Notes: generated by a model not told the origin, from the sequence alone. A DNA stretch of 64,000 nucleotides from CBDCDJ01 sp965215355 (GCA_965215355.1 CBDCDJ010000007.1:3720001-3784000), one strand, 5' to 3'; positions 24,148 to 32,508 are shown, numbered from the stretch's first letter. Numbers and translations are program-made.

Positions 24148-24984
24148 ATGGCGCGTTTAGAAGACCAGCAACACTCCGCGAATTTCAACAAGCTCCGGCG
24201 GCGTTTGGAGCGACTAACGGCTCGTGCCGTCACCGACTACGCCATGATTCAAGACGGCGACGTGGTGATGGTCTGCTTGTCGGGCGGCAAAGACTCGTAC
24301 ACCCTGCTCGATACTCTAAACGCGTTGCAAGCGAGAGCGCCCATCTCGTTCAAGCTCATCGCCATGAACTTGGACCAGAAGCAGCCCGGTTTTCCCGAAC
24401 ACGTGTTGCCGGAATACTTGAGCGACTTCGGCGTGGACTACAAAATCGCCCAGCAAGACACCTACGGCGTCGTCAAGGCCAAGATTCCCGCGGGCAAGAC
24501 GATGTGCTCGCTCTGCTCACGGTTGCGCCGCGGCGTCATCTACCGGGTGGCCGGGGAACTCGGCGCGACGAAGATTGCGCTCGGCCACCACCGCGACGAC
24601 CTTCTGGAGACGTTTTTTCTGAACCTGTTTTTCGGCGGCCGCCTGAAAGCGATGTCGCCTAAGCTCATCAGCGACGACGGCGAGCACGTGGTCGTTCGTC
24701 CGCTCGCTTACTGCCGTGAAGCCGACGTTGCGCGCTACGCGAGGGGGCGGGCGTTTCCCATCATCCCCTGCACGCTGTGCGGCTCGCAGGAAAATTTGCA
24801 GCGGAAAATGGTCAGGCAGATGCTGGACGGTTGGCCGCCGGAACGCGTGGACAGTATTTTTCGCGCCTTGCAACACGTGAGTCCGTCGCACTTGCTGGAC
24901 AAAAACCTGTTCGACTTTTCGGGCTTGCAGGAAAGTGTGCTCGAGGGCGACCTCGTCTTCGACACGCCGCTCGTTCTCGGTTAG
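24148..24984 (+). CDS. ttcA: tRNA 2-thiocytidine(32) synthetase
   Basis: A 278-residue PP-loop ATPase that thiolates cytidine 32 of certain tRNAs. The ATP-binding SGGKDS is at residues 45-50. Two CxxC pairs, CSLC (Cys120/123) and CTLC (Cys208/211), hold the iron-sulfur cluster typical of TtcA. IALGHHRDDLLETFFLNLFF is a further family block. Length is normal. Its TAG stop overlaps the stop of the convergent halogenase gene by three bases in the string TTAG. Confidence 0.95.
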   Translation: MARLEDQQHSANFNKLRRRLERLTARAVTDYAMIQDGDVVMVCLSGGKDSYTLLDTLNALQARAPISFKLIAMNLDQKQPGFPEHVLPEYLSDFGVDYKIAQQDTYGVVKAKIPAGKTMCSLCSRLRRGVIYRVAGELGATKIALGHHRDDLLETFFLNLFFGGRLKAMSPKLISDDGEHVVVRPLAYCREADVARYARGRAFPIIPCTLCGSQENLQRKMVRQMLDGWPPERVDSIFRALQHVSPSHLLDKNLFDFSGLQESVLEGDLVFDTPLVLG

Positions 24985-26684
24985 CCCTGCTTTAAGTTTA
25001 CAGGGCGCTGCAAGCGCGCTCTCAGACTGAGACCGCGCGCCGAGTAGCGCAGTTTTTCGGCTACAAATGCCTTGAGCATTGCAGGCGTTGAAATATTCCC
25101 GAAGAAGTGTTCGCGGTACGCTCCCGCCCCCAGAAAGCCTCTCGAAGAGTTCAGCAAGTCCAAGCGAAGCTTGCGGCGGGGCAGATGGTTTTTGCCGTCC
25201 AGCAAGTCTGAAAACGCCTTCGGCATCCAAGCGACTTCGGCGCAGATGGTTTTAATCTCGGCGACGGTCGCGTCTACCGCCGCCTCGTCGTGCGGGTCGA
25301 CCGCTTCTAAAAGCTCATCGACCTTGTCCGCTACGACTTTGAACTCGGGGAAACCGCCGCCGACGAGGCGCAAGCTGTGAGCCTCCGCATAATAGCCGTC
25401 CCGGTCTCGAGCCCGCGCCCGCATACTGGTCAGTTTCACGTACTCGGTGTACGCGCCTAAGAGCCACATCACGCTGTAAACGTTCCAGAGTTTGGGATGG
25501 GCGAACGCTTTGTATGAGTTGGCGACGAGGCGGTCGTTCGCTTTGACATAGGCGAGGGTCAGGCTTTCCAAGGGCTGAAAATGCGCGGCGGAATAGTCCC
25601 CTGTTTCGGCGGCCTCGAGCAGCAAGTCCGCCAGCACCGACACGCTCGCGTAGGTCGTGTAGAGCCCTTTGGAATAAAGCGGGTCGACAAAACCCGCCGC
25701 GTGGCCCAGCAGCGCCCAGCGGTCGCCGACGACGCGGTGCGAACTGTACTGCAGTCGCCCGGTGCGCGTCCAAGCCCGCACCGCCTTCGCGTTTTCAAAC
25801 TGCTTGGCGATGGCCGGAAACTGCGCGATGAACTCGAAAAACTCTTCCTCCGGCGTGAGGTCGCTTTTTTCAGGATGCACGCGCGGGTCGAGGAGGAGTC
25901 CGACGCTGCAGAGCGGGTTCGTCGAGCGGGCGTGGTTGTCGAAGGGAATCACCCACAGCCAGCCGCCCTCGAAGATGTGGTGCAGCGTGCCTTCGTGGAC
26001 GCTGAAGGGCAGGCCGTAGTCGGTTTTAGAACCCGCCACCGCGTGAAAGTCGGGCACGCCGACCAGGTGGGTGAACAGCGCCCTCGAGTGCGTCTGCAAG
26101 TCGAAGTCGCGCAGGCCGAACTTCTCGGCGACGAGCGAGCGGAAACCGCCCGCGTCGACGAGGTAGTCGGCCTCGATTCGGCCCGCTTTCGTCGTGAGGG
26201 TGACGCCGTCGTCTTCAACCTCGAGCCCCGTCACGAGCGTATTTTGCAAGACCGTCGCGCCGTACTTCACGGCGCAAACCGTCAAAAAGGCGTCCACGTC
26301 TTGCCGGTACAGGTGCAGCTCGTGGCCGTGCGGCTCTTTGGGGATGACGGCTTGCAGGGCTCTGGACGCGTCCGGCGTCTCGCCCGGCGCGTGGTGCAGG
26401 TAGCTGAAATGCCGCTTGACCCCGTGCGAGGTGCCGATCTTGGACAGGTAATTTTCCGAACTGAAGTAGGCGAGTTCGGGCACCCCGTAAAACTCGGCGA
26501 GGACGCGCATCGTCTCGGAGGTCTCCAAAATCATCGACTCGCCGATGGCGAACTTTGGATGACTTCCGGCCTCGAGCACGACCACGCTGAGCCCGTGTTT
26601 CGCCAGAATCGCCGCCAGCGACGAGCCCGCGATGCCCGAGCCGACGATGGCAACGTCGTAGTGTGTTGTGTGCTCGAGGTTCAA
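24981..26684 (-). CDS. Flavin-dependent halogenase
   Basis: A 567-residue FAD protein. The N-terminal fold is VAIVGSGIAGSSLAAIL, then FAIGESM as in halogenases. The diagnostic WxWxIP motif is present as WLWVIP at residues 242-247, and Lys82 in LSKIGTSHGVKRHF is a candidate for the catalytic lysine that forms the chloramine or relays hypohalous acid. GHAAGFVDPLYSKGL is the late FAD block. It resembles phenol- or pyrrole-type (variant B) halogenases more than tryptophan halogenases, but substrate is unknown and no biosynthetic cluster surrounds it. The start is TTG at 26684 with AAAGG upstream. A flavin reductase partner is not nearby. Confidence 0.8.
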   Translation of the reverse strand: MNLEHTTHYDVAIVGSGIAGSSLAAILAKHGLSVVVLEAGSHPKFAIGESMILETSETMRVLAEFYGVPELAYFSSENYLSKIGTSHGVKRHFSYLHHAPGETPDASRALQAVIPKEPHGHELHLYRQDVDAFLTVCAVKYGATVLQNTLVTGLEVEDDGVTLTTKAGRIEADYLVDAGGFRSLVAEKFGLRDFDLQTHSRALFTHLVGVPDFHAVAGSKTDYGLPFSVHEGTLHHIFEGGWLWVIPFDNHARSTNPLCSVGLLLDPRVHPEKSDLTPEEEFFEFIAQFPAIAKQFENAKAVRAWTRTGRLQYSSHRVVGDRWALLGHAAGFVDPLYSKGLYTTYASVSVLADLLLEAAETGDYSAAHFQPLESLTLAYVKANDRLVANSYKAFAHPKLWNVYSVMWLLGAYTEYVKLTSMRARARDRDGYYAEAHSLRLVGGGFPEFKVVADKVDELLEAVDPHDEAAVDATVAEIKTICAEVAWMPKAFSDLLDGKNHLPRRKLRLDLLNSSRGFLGAGAYREHFFGNISTPAMLKAFVAEKLRYSARGLSLRARLQRPVNLKQG

Positions 26685-26815
26685 AGTAGCGCCTTTCTGG
26701 TAAGAGCAGGGGAGATGGGGGGCGGAGGAGCTTGAAGTTTTTAGTTGTTCGTTTTTAGTCTAAGAACCAAGAAACGATAACTCTCTGCCTACTTGCAACT
26801 TTACTCGGTACTTCT

Positions 26816-26942
26816 TCGCCCTTATACGGATTCCGATAATACGCCTGATAAGTTCGGCAGAGGTTTTCCGGCTCCTTATCGGAATCCGCAGTAGTTTCTT
26901 CTCGCTCCGCTCGGATTAATTCTTTAGGGAATTAACCGGAAA
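26816..26942. repeat. Deinococcus-type small non-coding repeat (putative)
   Basis: The 262-bp gap between the halogenase and the next gene is AT-richer and contains CGGATTCCGATAA (26827-26839) with its exact complement TTATCGGAATCCG (26876-26888). A second inverted pair is TTAATTC/GAATTAA around 26917-26936. The opening words CTTATACGGATTCCG resemble small intergenic repeats described in Deinococcus genomes. Element borders are approximate and no ORF is visible. Confidence 0.55.
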
Positions 26943-26947
26943 GGGTA

Positions 26948-27151
26948 TTACTCCTCTTCCTTGTCCCGCTCCGGCACGGCGTCCTGCCAGTCGTCCGAAT
27001 AGTTCTCAAAATACTCCGGCTGACCGCCTTTGCTGCGGTCGCGCTGAGTACCAAAGGCGTTCCCGTAGTCTAAGTCGCGCTTGCCGGGTTCACCGCTGAG
27101 AGGCTTGTCCCCCGGTGTTTCGTTTTGTTCTTTGTCTGCGTCACCTTGCAT
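26948..27151 (-). CDS. Small acidic hydrophilic protein, unknown function
   Basis: A 67-residue protein with no cysteine and no hydrophobic core, rich in D, E, G, K and Q (for example GDKPLSGEPGKRDLDYG and a GGQPEYFENYSDDWQ centre). It ends in an acidic EEE tail. Such composition suggests intrinsic disorder. The ATG is preceded by AGGAGG at ideal spacing, which supports translation. No family was recognised. A second small hydrophilic protein with similar character lies at 58023. Confidence 0.6.
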   Translation of the reverse strand: MQGDADKEQNETPGDKPLSGEPGKRDLDYGNAFGTQRDRSKGGQPEYFENYSDDWQDAVPERDKEEE

Positions 27152-27279
27152 GACGACCTCCTGAATGCTTGTAGTATAGCGCCTCGAGGCCCGCTAAAAA
27201 GAGAGGTCGCCGACCTACGAGGTGAAGAAACCGGGTCGCCCGCACCATCGTTGTGCGAATCCTATGCCACCATTGAGCT

Positions 27280-28125
27280 ATGAAATTGAAAGGGATTCTC
27301 AGCCTACTCGCTTTCGCTCTCGGCGGTTGCTCGCCGCTCGGCTTTGTCAACTCCTTCGTCAGCCAAGACGTGCTCGTTCGCCGCGACCTCGCCTACGGGG
27401 AGCTGCCCAGGCAAAAGCTCGACCTCTACACCTCCGCCGCCGCGCCCGCCCGCGGCGTGGTCGTGTTCGTCCACGGCGGCTACTGGGACTCGGGCGACAA
27501 GAGTGAATATCCGTTCGTCGCCGACAGCTTTACCAACCAGGGCTTCATCACCGTCATCGCAAACTACCGCCTCGTTCCCGAGGTCACGTTTCCGAGCTAC
27601 GCCGAAGACGTTGCCTTGGCCGTGAAGTGGGTGTTCGACAACATCGTCAACTACGGCGGTGACCCAGAAAAAGTCTTTTTGATGGGCCACTCGGCAGGCG
27701 CGCACATCGCGGCGCTCGTCGCTTACGACGAGCGTTATCTCGAGGCTGTGGGTGCAACCCCAAAACTGGCGGGTTTCGTCGGGCTGGCCGGACCTTACGA
27801 CTTTTTGCCGCTGGCCCCGGACGATGCGCGCTCGAGGGCCGCCCTCGGCCCGGAGGCCACGCGAGCGCAGACCCAACCCGTCAACTTCGTCGGCGGCGAC
27901 GAAGCACCTGCTCTTATAGCGATCGGCCTCGAAGACACCACGGTGAACCCGAACAACAGCCTGCGCTTTGCCGAGCGCCTCGAGGCGAGCGGGGGAGAGG
28001 TCGAGCTGAAGACGTACCGGGGGCTCGACCACGTCGGCATCGTCGGGGCGTTGGGGCGGGGGACGAGGTTTTTGGGGCCGCAGGTGTTGAAAGACGTGTT
28101 GGACTTCTTGAAGCGGCACGGTTGA
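27280..28125 (+). CDS. Lipoprotein alpha/beta-hydrolase (carboxylesterase/lipase-like)
   Basis: A 281-residue hydrolase with an N-terminal lipoprotein signal: MKLKGILSLLAFALGGC, lipobox LGGC with Cys17. The oxyanion region is VFVHGGYW, followed by GFITVIANYRLVPE, the nucleophile elbow GHSAGA (Ser138), and late acid and histidine blocks in IGLEDTTVNP and YRGLDHVG. This layout matches the BD-FAE/kynurenine formamidase-like and hormone-sensitive lipase branch. Kynureninase is in the window but 17 kb away, so formamidase activity is only a possibility. It would act outside the cytoplasm, anchored to the membrane. Confidence 0.87.
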   Translation: MKLKGILSLLAFALGGCSPLGFVNSFVSQDVLVRRDLAYGELPRQKLDLYTSAAAPARGVVVFVHGGYWDSGDKSEYPFVADSFTNQGFITVIANYRLVPEVTFPSYAEDVALAVKWVFDNIVNYGGDPEKVFLMGHSAGAHIAALVAYDERYLEAVGATPKLAGFVGLAGPYDFLPLAPDDARSRAALGPEATRAQTQPVNFVGGDEAPALIAIGLEDTTVNPNNSLRFAERLEASGGEVELKTYRGLDHVGIVGALGRGTRFLGPQVLKDVLDFLKRHG

Positions 28126-28156
28126 AGGACCGAGTTGAAAGTGAAAAACCTCTGCT

Positions 28157-28918
28157 CTAGCCGCTCAACGCCCCGACCGCCACGCGAATCGCCCGGCTTA
28201 CGGCTTCGTCTTTGGCCTCGAGCACCACGTCTTCACTTTCGCTGCGTTGCGCGACGACGGCGCAGATACAGGCCGCGCTGAAGCCGTACACGCCGCCCAT
28301 CTTAAAGAGGGTTCCCGCCTCCATCTCGAAGTTTAAGACGTTCAAGTGTTGAAACTCTTCGACCAAGCCCTGAAGCGAGCGCAGCAGGTGCGGGTTCGCG
28401 CCGCCGGTGCGGCCCTGGCCCTCGTAAAAAGTGTCCACGCTCGCGGTGATGCCGACGTGGTAGTCCGCACCCAGCGCTCGAGCCGCCTCGGCAAGCTTGA
28501 CCGTCAAAAAAGGGTCGGCCACCGCCGGATACTCGACCGGTGCAACGTCGTTCGCCGCGCCCTGACGGCACAGCGCTCCCGAACTGATGACCACGCTGCC
28601 CGCTTTGACCTCCGGCTGAATGCTGCCGCAGGTGCCCACGCGGAGAATCGTCGTGACGCCCACCTGCACGAGTTCGTTGACGATAATCGACAAACTCGGC
28701 GCGCCCATGCCGCTCGTGGCGGACAGCGCGGGTGTGCCGTCTTCCAACACGCCTGAATAACTGTTGAGCCCCCGGTGCGTGGAGAGTTCCTTGACCTCTC
28801 GGAAGTGCGTCTCCGCGATGAGTTTGGCCCGCTCGGGGTCGCCGGAGAGGAGCGCTCTGGACGGGGGTGGGTCGCCCAAGTCGGCGCGGCCGAAGCCGAT
28901 GTGGTAGAGCTTGTCCAT
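28157..28918 (-). CDS. udp: Uridine phosphorylase family nucleoside phosphorylase
   Basis: A 253-residue enzyme that cleaves nucleosides with phosphate. The N-terminal block LLSGDPERAKLIAE gives the phosphate site, ILRVGTCGSIQPEVKAGSVV is the family signature, GITASVDTFYEGQGR matches uridine phosphorylase, and NFEMEAGTLFKMGGVYGF has the ribose-binding glutamate. The ATG at 28918 follows TTGGAG; a longer frame to 29047 lacks such support. Uridine is the likeliest base because of the TASxDTFY block, but related purine enzymes exist. It lies alone on the minus strand. Confidence 0.9.
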   Translation of the reverse strand: MDKLYHIGFGRADLGDPPPSRALLSGDPERAKLIAETHFREVKELSTHRGLNSYSGVLEDGTPALSATSGMGAPSLSIIVNELVQVGVTTILRVGTCGSIQPEVKAGSVVISSGALCRQGAANDVAPVEYPAVADPFLTVKLAEAARALGADYHVGITASVDTFYEGQGRTGGANPHLLRSLQGLVEEFQHLNVLNFEMEAGTLFKMGGVYGFSAACICAVVAQRSESEDVVLEAKDEAVSRAIRVAVGALSG

Positions 28919-29070
28919 ACTCCAAGGGTACACCGGGCGGGGGCTCGAGGGTCCTGGCAACGCTTGCCAAACTTCGTCCAAACAAGTACACTCGTTTAAC
29001 TCACTGGTCTCGAGCCCCGAAAAAATCAAGTTTTGCAAAATGCTCAAAGCGCACGGCTTAGGAGTTGCTT

Positions 29071-29535
29071 GTGTCTGAGACCATTGCCACCAAGGACTTT
29101 GTTGATAATCTATTCACCCTTTTGGTCGAGACTTTTGAGAATCCACCGAAACACATGTACCTCGACCGGAAAGCGGGCTTGTTCGACACCCTCAACGTCA
29201 TTTCGGCCGAGCAAGCTTCACGACCCATTGCCGAGGGCGGCACCAGCATCGCGGCGCAAGTAGAGCACACGCGTTTTTACCTGGACGCCATAGAGCAGTT
29301 CATGAACGGCAGAACCGAAAAGGTCGATTGGCAAGAAAGTTGGCAGGTCGAAAAGGTAACCCCTGAAGCCTGGGAACGCTTGAAACAAGACCTGAAAGTC
29401 GCTTACGAGAGCGTCACGACCAAGTTCAAAAGTATAGAGGCTTGGGGTGACGACGAGGTAGGTGACAGCATGGCGATGGTCGTTCACACGGCTTACCACC
29501 TGGGGGCGATTCGGCAGATGATGCGAGTCGTCTAA
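29071..29535 (+). CDS. DinB-like four-helix protein
   Basis: A 154-residue protein with the DinB/YfiT pattern: a helical start, TSIAAQVEHTRFYLDAIEQF with a metal-ligand histidine, and the C-terminal MVVHTAYHLGAIRQMM with two more conserved histidines. These three histidines bind a metal in DinB family proteins, many of which are thiol-dependent transferases or stress-induced proteins of unclear role. The GTG at 29071 is preferred because GGAG lies six bases upstream; a TTG at 29065 touches that site. No clear operon partner. Confidence 0.78.
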   Translation: MSETIATKDFVDNLFTLLVETFENPPKHMYLDRKAGLFDTLNVISAEQASRPIAEGGTSIAAQVEHTRFYLDAIEQFMNGRTEKVDWQESWQVEKVTPEAWERLKQDLKVAYESVTTKFKSIEAWGDDEVGDSMAMVVHTAYHLGAIRQMMRVV

Positions 29536-29544
29536 CTGGCAGTT

Positions 29545-30546
29545 CTATATTTGGACACCCATAATTTCGCCACTTGCTGTACCGAAACACAAATGCCCTC
29601 CAGAAAAACTTAGAGGTGTAGAAACCCGTTTGCCTACCCTAATCTTCGATTTTGAGATGCCCTCTGAAAAATGATGAAGCAGACCAAAAGACGTGCCAAC
29701 AAAGAGGCTGCTCTCACTTTCGACAAACGTGGGTAGTACATCCTTCCGGTTGTGGTAAATCGTCCCTAAATCAGATGATGTTTGCGTTTCTAGGTCGAAG
29801 ACCCGTAACGAGGAGTCTACCCCCATAAGGACAATCAGCTTTGAAAGCTCCTCTAAACTCTGAGAATACATGGCTTTGCCCAACTTGTAAGGTTTTACCG
29901 AGAGCGAGTCGGAGTTCACTCTGTAGACAGAATCGGATTTGTCTTGAAGTATTTGGTGGGTGGCTAAAGGTTTCCAAGACCCCGAGCTACTCGAGGGTAT
30001 GAAGTCAACATTATTTCGTGTCCATAGACCTTCATAAATTTCGCTCCTCACTTTTTGACCACTGCTCATTGCGAAAAGCGCTAGTTCTGAAGTATCGCTA
30101 AACGCTATTCCTACCGTAATCTGATTTGCAGAAATAAAGGTTCGATTCAGGTTTCTATTTTTAGTGGAAAGTGTCCAGCAAGTTTCACCCGTAGAAGCGT
30201 CGAGGCAGTGCAAATCTGTGTAGCCGCGCCATCCCCCAACGACCACATGCGTTTCGGAGGTGTGTAACCAACCAAAAGTGCCTCCTAATTTTTTAGACCA
30301 AATACGTTCACCCGTTACGACATCAAAAGCTTCTAGAAAATCATGTTGGTTAAGGTAAAAAACGGCGTCGTTATTTAAGGCTAGCCATCCCCAAGGATTG
30401 AGTATGTCAGCGCACCAAAGTTCTTCACCCGTCGTGCTGTTTAGGCAAATGAGCTTTGAGCGCCTTGCCGTTGCAAAGACTCGCTCAGTTGAACAAGCTA
30501 CTTTGTCAGCCGAATGATGAGTTTTGACACGCCAAGAAATGACCAT
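29545..30546 (-). CDS. PQQ-like beta-propeller repeat protein, unknown function
   Basis: About 333 residues of repeated beta-propeller blades: LICLNSTTGEELWCADI, LEAFDVVTGERIWSKKL, LHCLDASTGETCWTLS and later degenerate copies. The motif (aromatic or hydrophobic strand, then D/N-x-x-TGE-x-x-W) is typical of PQQ-like or quinoprotein repeats. There is no signal peptide or enzyme domain, so it may be a scaffold or sensor. Base composition is unlike its neighbours: sampled 60-base blocks are 37-45% GC versus 60-70% around it, suggesting transfer. The start is uncertain (ATG 30546 or GTG 30588). Confidence 0.65.
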   Translation of the reverse strand: MVISWRVKTHHSADKVACSTERVFATARRSKLICLNSTTGEELWCADILNPWGWLALNNDAVFYLNQHDFLEAFDVVTGERIWSKKLGGTFGWLHTSETHVVVGGWRGYTDLHCLDASTGETCWTLSTKNRNLNRTFISANQITVGIAFSDTSELALFAMSSGQKVRSEIYEGLWTRNNVDFIPSSSSGSWKPLATHQILQDKSDSVYRVNSDSLSVKPYKLGKAMYSQSLEELSKLIVLMGVDSSLRVFDLETQTSSDLGTIYHNRKDVLPTFVESESSLFVGTSFGLLHHFSEGISKSKIRVGKRVSTPLSFSGGHLCFGTASGEIMGVQI

Positions 30547-30622
30547 ATATTCGACGGATGGATAGTCCCTCAACACATAAAATAACACACAACGTAAGTC
30601 GCTTTATCTGATGGACAAACTG

Positions 30623-31018
30623 CTAATCCTCCATGCGTTCCACCAACGTCAAAATCGTGTAAAGCGCGACCGTCTCCTCATTCTGGTTCACAAGTTCTAC
30701 GTCCCAGGCGACCACGCCGGTCGCTCTTTTGTCGTCTTCACGTTTTTCTTTTTTGATTTTTTGCTTCACCGTCAAGTGGGCCTGGATGGTGTCGCCGATA
30801 CCGACGGGTTCTATAAAGCGGAGGTTCTCTAAACCGTAGTTGGCGAGCACCGGGCCGGGCCGCGGGTCTACGAACAGCCCGGCGGCGGCGGAGACCAAAA
30901 AGTAGCCGTGGGCCACGCGCTTTTCGAAAAGAGAGTCTTTGGCGGCGATGTCGTCCACGTGGGCGTAAAAGTAGTCGCCGCTGACGTTGGCGAAGTTGAC
31001 GATGTCAGCCTCGGTCAC
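30623..31018 (-). CDS. MaoC/hot-dog hydratase domain, PaaZ C-terminal type
   Basis: A 131-residue protein closely resembling the C-terminal enoyl-hydratase domain of PaaZ, which opens the oxepin-CoA ring in phenylacetate degradation. TEADIVNFANVSGDYFYAH holds the catalytic Asp and His, and RVAHGYFLVSAAAGLF, NYGLENLRF and VVAWDVELVNQNEE complete the match. The aldehyde dehydrogenase half is absent. The only start in frame is GTG at 31018, inside the usual RRTVTEAD motif. The expected preceding strand (GEQTLART) is present in another frame just upstream, pointing to a frameshift or a remnant. It may be a stand-alone hydratase or a degrading gene. Confidence 0.72.
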   Translation of the reverse strand: MTEADIVNFANVSGDYFYAHVDDIAAKDSLFEKRVAHGYFLVSAAAGLFVDPRPGPVLANYGLENLRFIEPVGIGDTIQAHLTVKQKIKKEKREDDKRATGVVAWDVELVNQNEETVALYTILTLVERMED

Positions 31019-31151
31019 GGTGCGGCGGTGCGCGCCAGGGTTTGCTCACCAAAGCCCAAGGCGCTCAGTTCGGCCTCGAGCCCGCTCCCCGCAAAAGTGT
31101 CGCACCGCCTCTAAAACTGCGGTCGTGCGTACGCTAAACTTGAGTTTATCC

Positions 31152-31793
31152 GTGCCCGACCGACCCGACAAACCGCATTCTCTGGCCGAGTTCAAGGACG
31201 TGACGGCCCAGGCCGCACCCGTGGGGCTCGTGCAACGTGCTCGGCAGGCGCTTGCGCGCGCCGACGCGGCGCGCGGCACGGTTTACCTGCTCCTCGACCA
31301 GTCGACGAGCATGGCCTACGCCGGCAAGACGGCGCAGCTCAGGCGCGGGGCGCTGCGCTTTTTTTACGAGGCGCACAAACGCGGCTACGCGGTGGGGGTT
31401 ATCGGCTTCGGCTCGGGGGCGAGCTGTCTGTTGGAAGCGAGCCGGGACGTGTACCGGTTCGAGAAGTGCCTGGCCGAACTGCGCCCCGACGGCCGCACGG
31501 CGATGGCGAGCGCGCTGTACCTGGCGCTGCGGCGGCAGCGCTTTCGCGCCGGGAGCCGCGCCGTCATCCTCATCACCGACGGGCAGCCGAACGACAAGGT
31601 GGCGACCTTGCGCGCGGCCAAAGTCGTCCGCGCTGCGGGAATCGAACTGATCGCGGTGGGGACGAACGGGGCCGACCACGCGTTCTTGGCCGCGCTCACG
31701 CCGCGCCCCGAGTTGGCGCGGTGGGCGGAGGCGGGCTTGGAGGCGGGCGTCGCTGCGGCCGCCTTCGCGCTGCCCGACACGGGCTCGAGCTGA
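31152..31793 (+). CDS. von Willebrand factor type A domain protein
   Basis: About 213 residues forming one VWA domain. The metal-ion-dependent adhesion site is complete: LLLDQSTSMAY (DxSxS), DGRTAMASAL (Thr) and VILITDGQPND (Asp). VWA domains bind protein partners through magnesium; relatives occur as subunits of magnesium or cobalt chelatases and MoxR-linked systems, but no AAA partner lies here. The start is uncertain: GTG 31152 or GTG 31125, both downstream of the divergent MaoC gene. The N-terminal stretch VPDRPDKPHSLAEF looks native. It is transcribed away from the MaoC-type gene. Confidence 0.75.
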   Translation: MPDRPDKPHSLAEFKDVTAQAAPVGLVQRARQALARADAARGTVYLLLDQSTSMAYAGKTAQLRRGALRFFYEAHKRGYAVGVIGFGSGASCLLEASRDVYRFEKCLAELRPDGRTAMASALYLALRRQRFRAGSRAVILITDGQPNDKVATLRAAKVVRAAGIELIAVGTNGADHAFLAALTPRPELARWAEAGLEAGVAAAAFALPDTGSS

Positions 31794-32046
31794 CGCGGCT
31801 GACTCGCCACGTTCGTCCGGCTCAAAGGTGTCACGGCTCTTGCGCCCGTTCAGCGTGAGGACGTTCCAACCGGACGGCTCGAGACCCCGAGCGCGGCCGC
31901 TTCCGGCGTTCTCCGCGTTTTCTTTGTAAGCCTGTGCCAAGACGGGCTCGGTCAAGTTACCTAAGCTGAAGGTCCAAGGCCTGTGAGTCGAACCGACCCT
32001 TCGGTCGAACCGGCTTACGAGTTGAAAGGTCAAGGGGGAGGAAATC

Positions 32047-32508
32047 ATGAGAAAACTGTTGCTGTTGGGGCTTAGCGCGCTGTTCGCCTTGGGCGTCGGT
32101 TTCGCCCAGGACACGGGTGGGGCAGAAACGGGCGGAGCAGAAACGGGCGGGGCGGACGTGCCGCCGACCGTCGAGAGCACGGTCGAGCTGTTCGACGGCG
32201 GGATCACCGAAGTTCCTTTGGACGCGGCGCTCGCCAACATTCAAGGTTGGGAGGCGACGCTGCGCGAGGCGGATAACCCCGACCTCACCGCCATTGCCGA
32301 CAACCTGGAGCAACTCGCGACGGCGCTGCAGGCCGACCCGGTCGACGGGGCTGAGGTGGCCGACCTGCTCAGCCAGCTCGGTGACCAAACCCGCACCGCG
32401 GCCGAGGGGGCGGACGTCGACGAAGACACGGCCAGCCAACTGTCGCTCCTCGCTTCACTGCTGACGCAAGTGGGCCAGCAACTCTCCGGCGAGACGGGCG
32501 GCGGCTGA
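32047..32508 (+). CDS. Secreted acidic helical protein, unknown function
   Basis: A 153-residue protein with a clear signal peptide (MRKLLLLGLSALFALGVGFA, then Q). The mature N terminus has a short tandem repeat, GGAETGGAETGGAD, encoded by near-identical GGGCGGAGCAGAAAC units, followed by an acidic helical domain (for example TAIADNLEQLATALQADP and a SQLSLLASLLTQVGQQL segment). There is no cysteine after the signal. AGGAGG stands before the ATG at 32047. No family was recognised. Heptad-like leucine spacing suggests a helical bundle. Confidence 0.7.
   Translation: MRKLLLLGLSALFALGVGFAQDTGGAETGGAETGGADVPPTVESTVELFDGGITEVPLDAALANIQGWEATLREADNPDLTAIADNLEQLATALQADPVDGAEVADLLSQLGDQTRTAAEGADVDEDTASQLSLLASLLTQVGQQLSGETGGG

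Noticed and set aside
25581..26735. 384-codon plus-strand frame opposite the halogenase
   Set aside because: Antisense shadow of a gene with clear FAD and halogenase motifs; the composition is typical of GC-rich shadow frames.
31146..32240. 364-codon minus-strand frame across the VWA gene and the gap behind it
   Set aside because: The part over the VWA gene is a shadow, and the part in the 31794-32046 gap shows no recognisable domain or ribosome-binding site. I see nothing firm in that gap.
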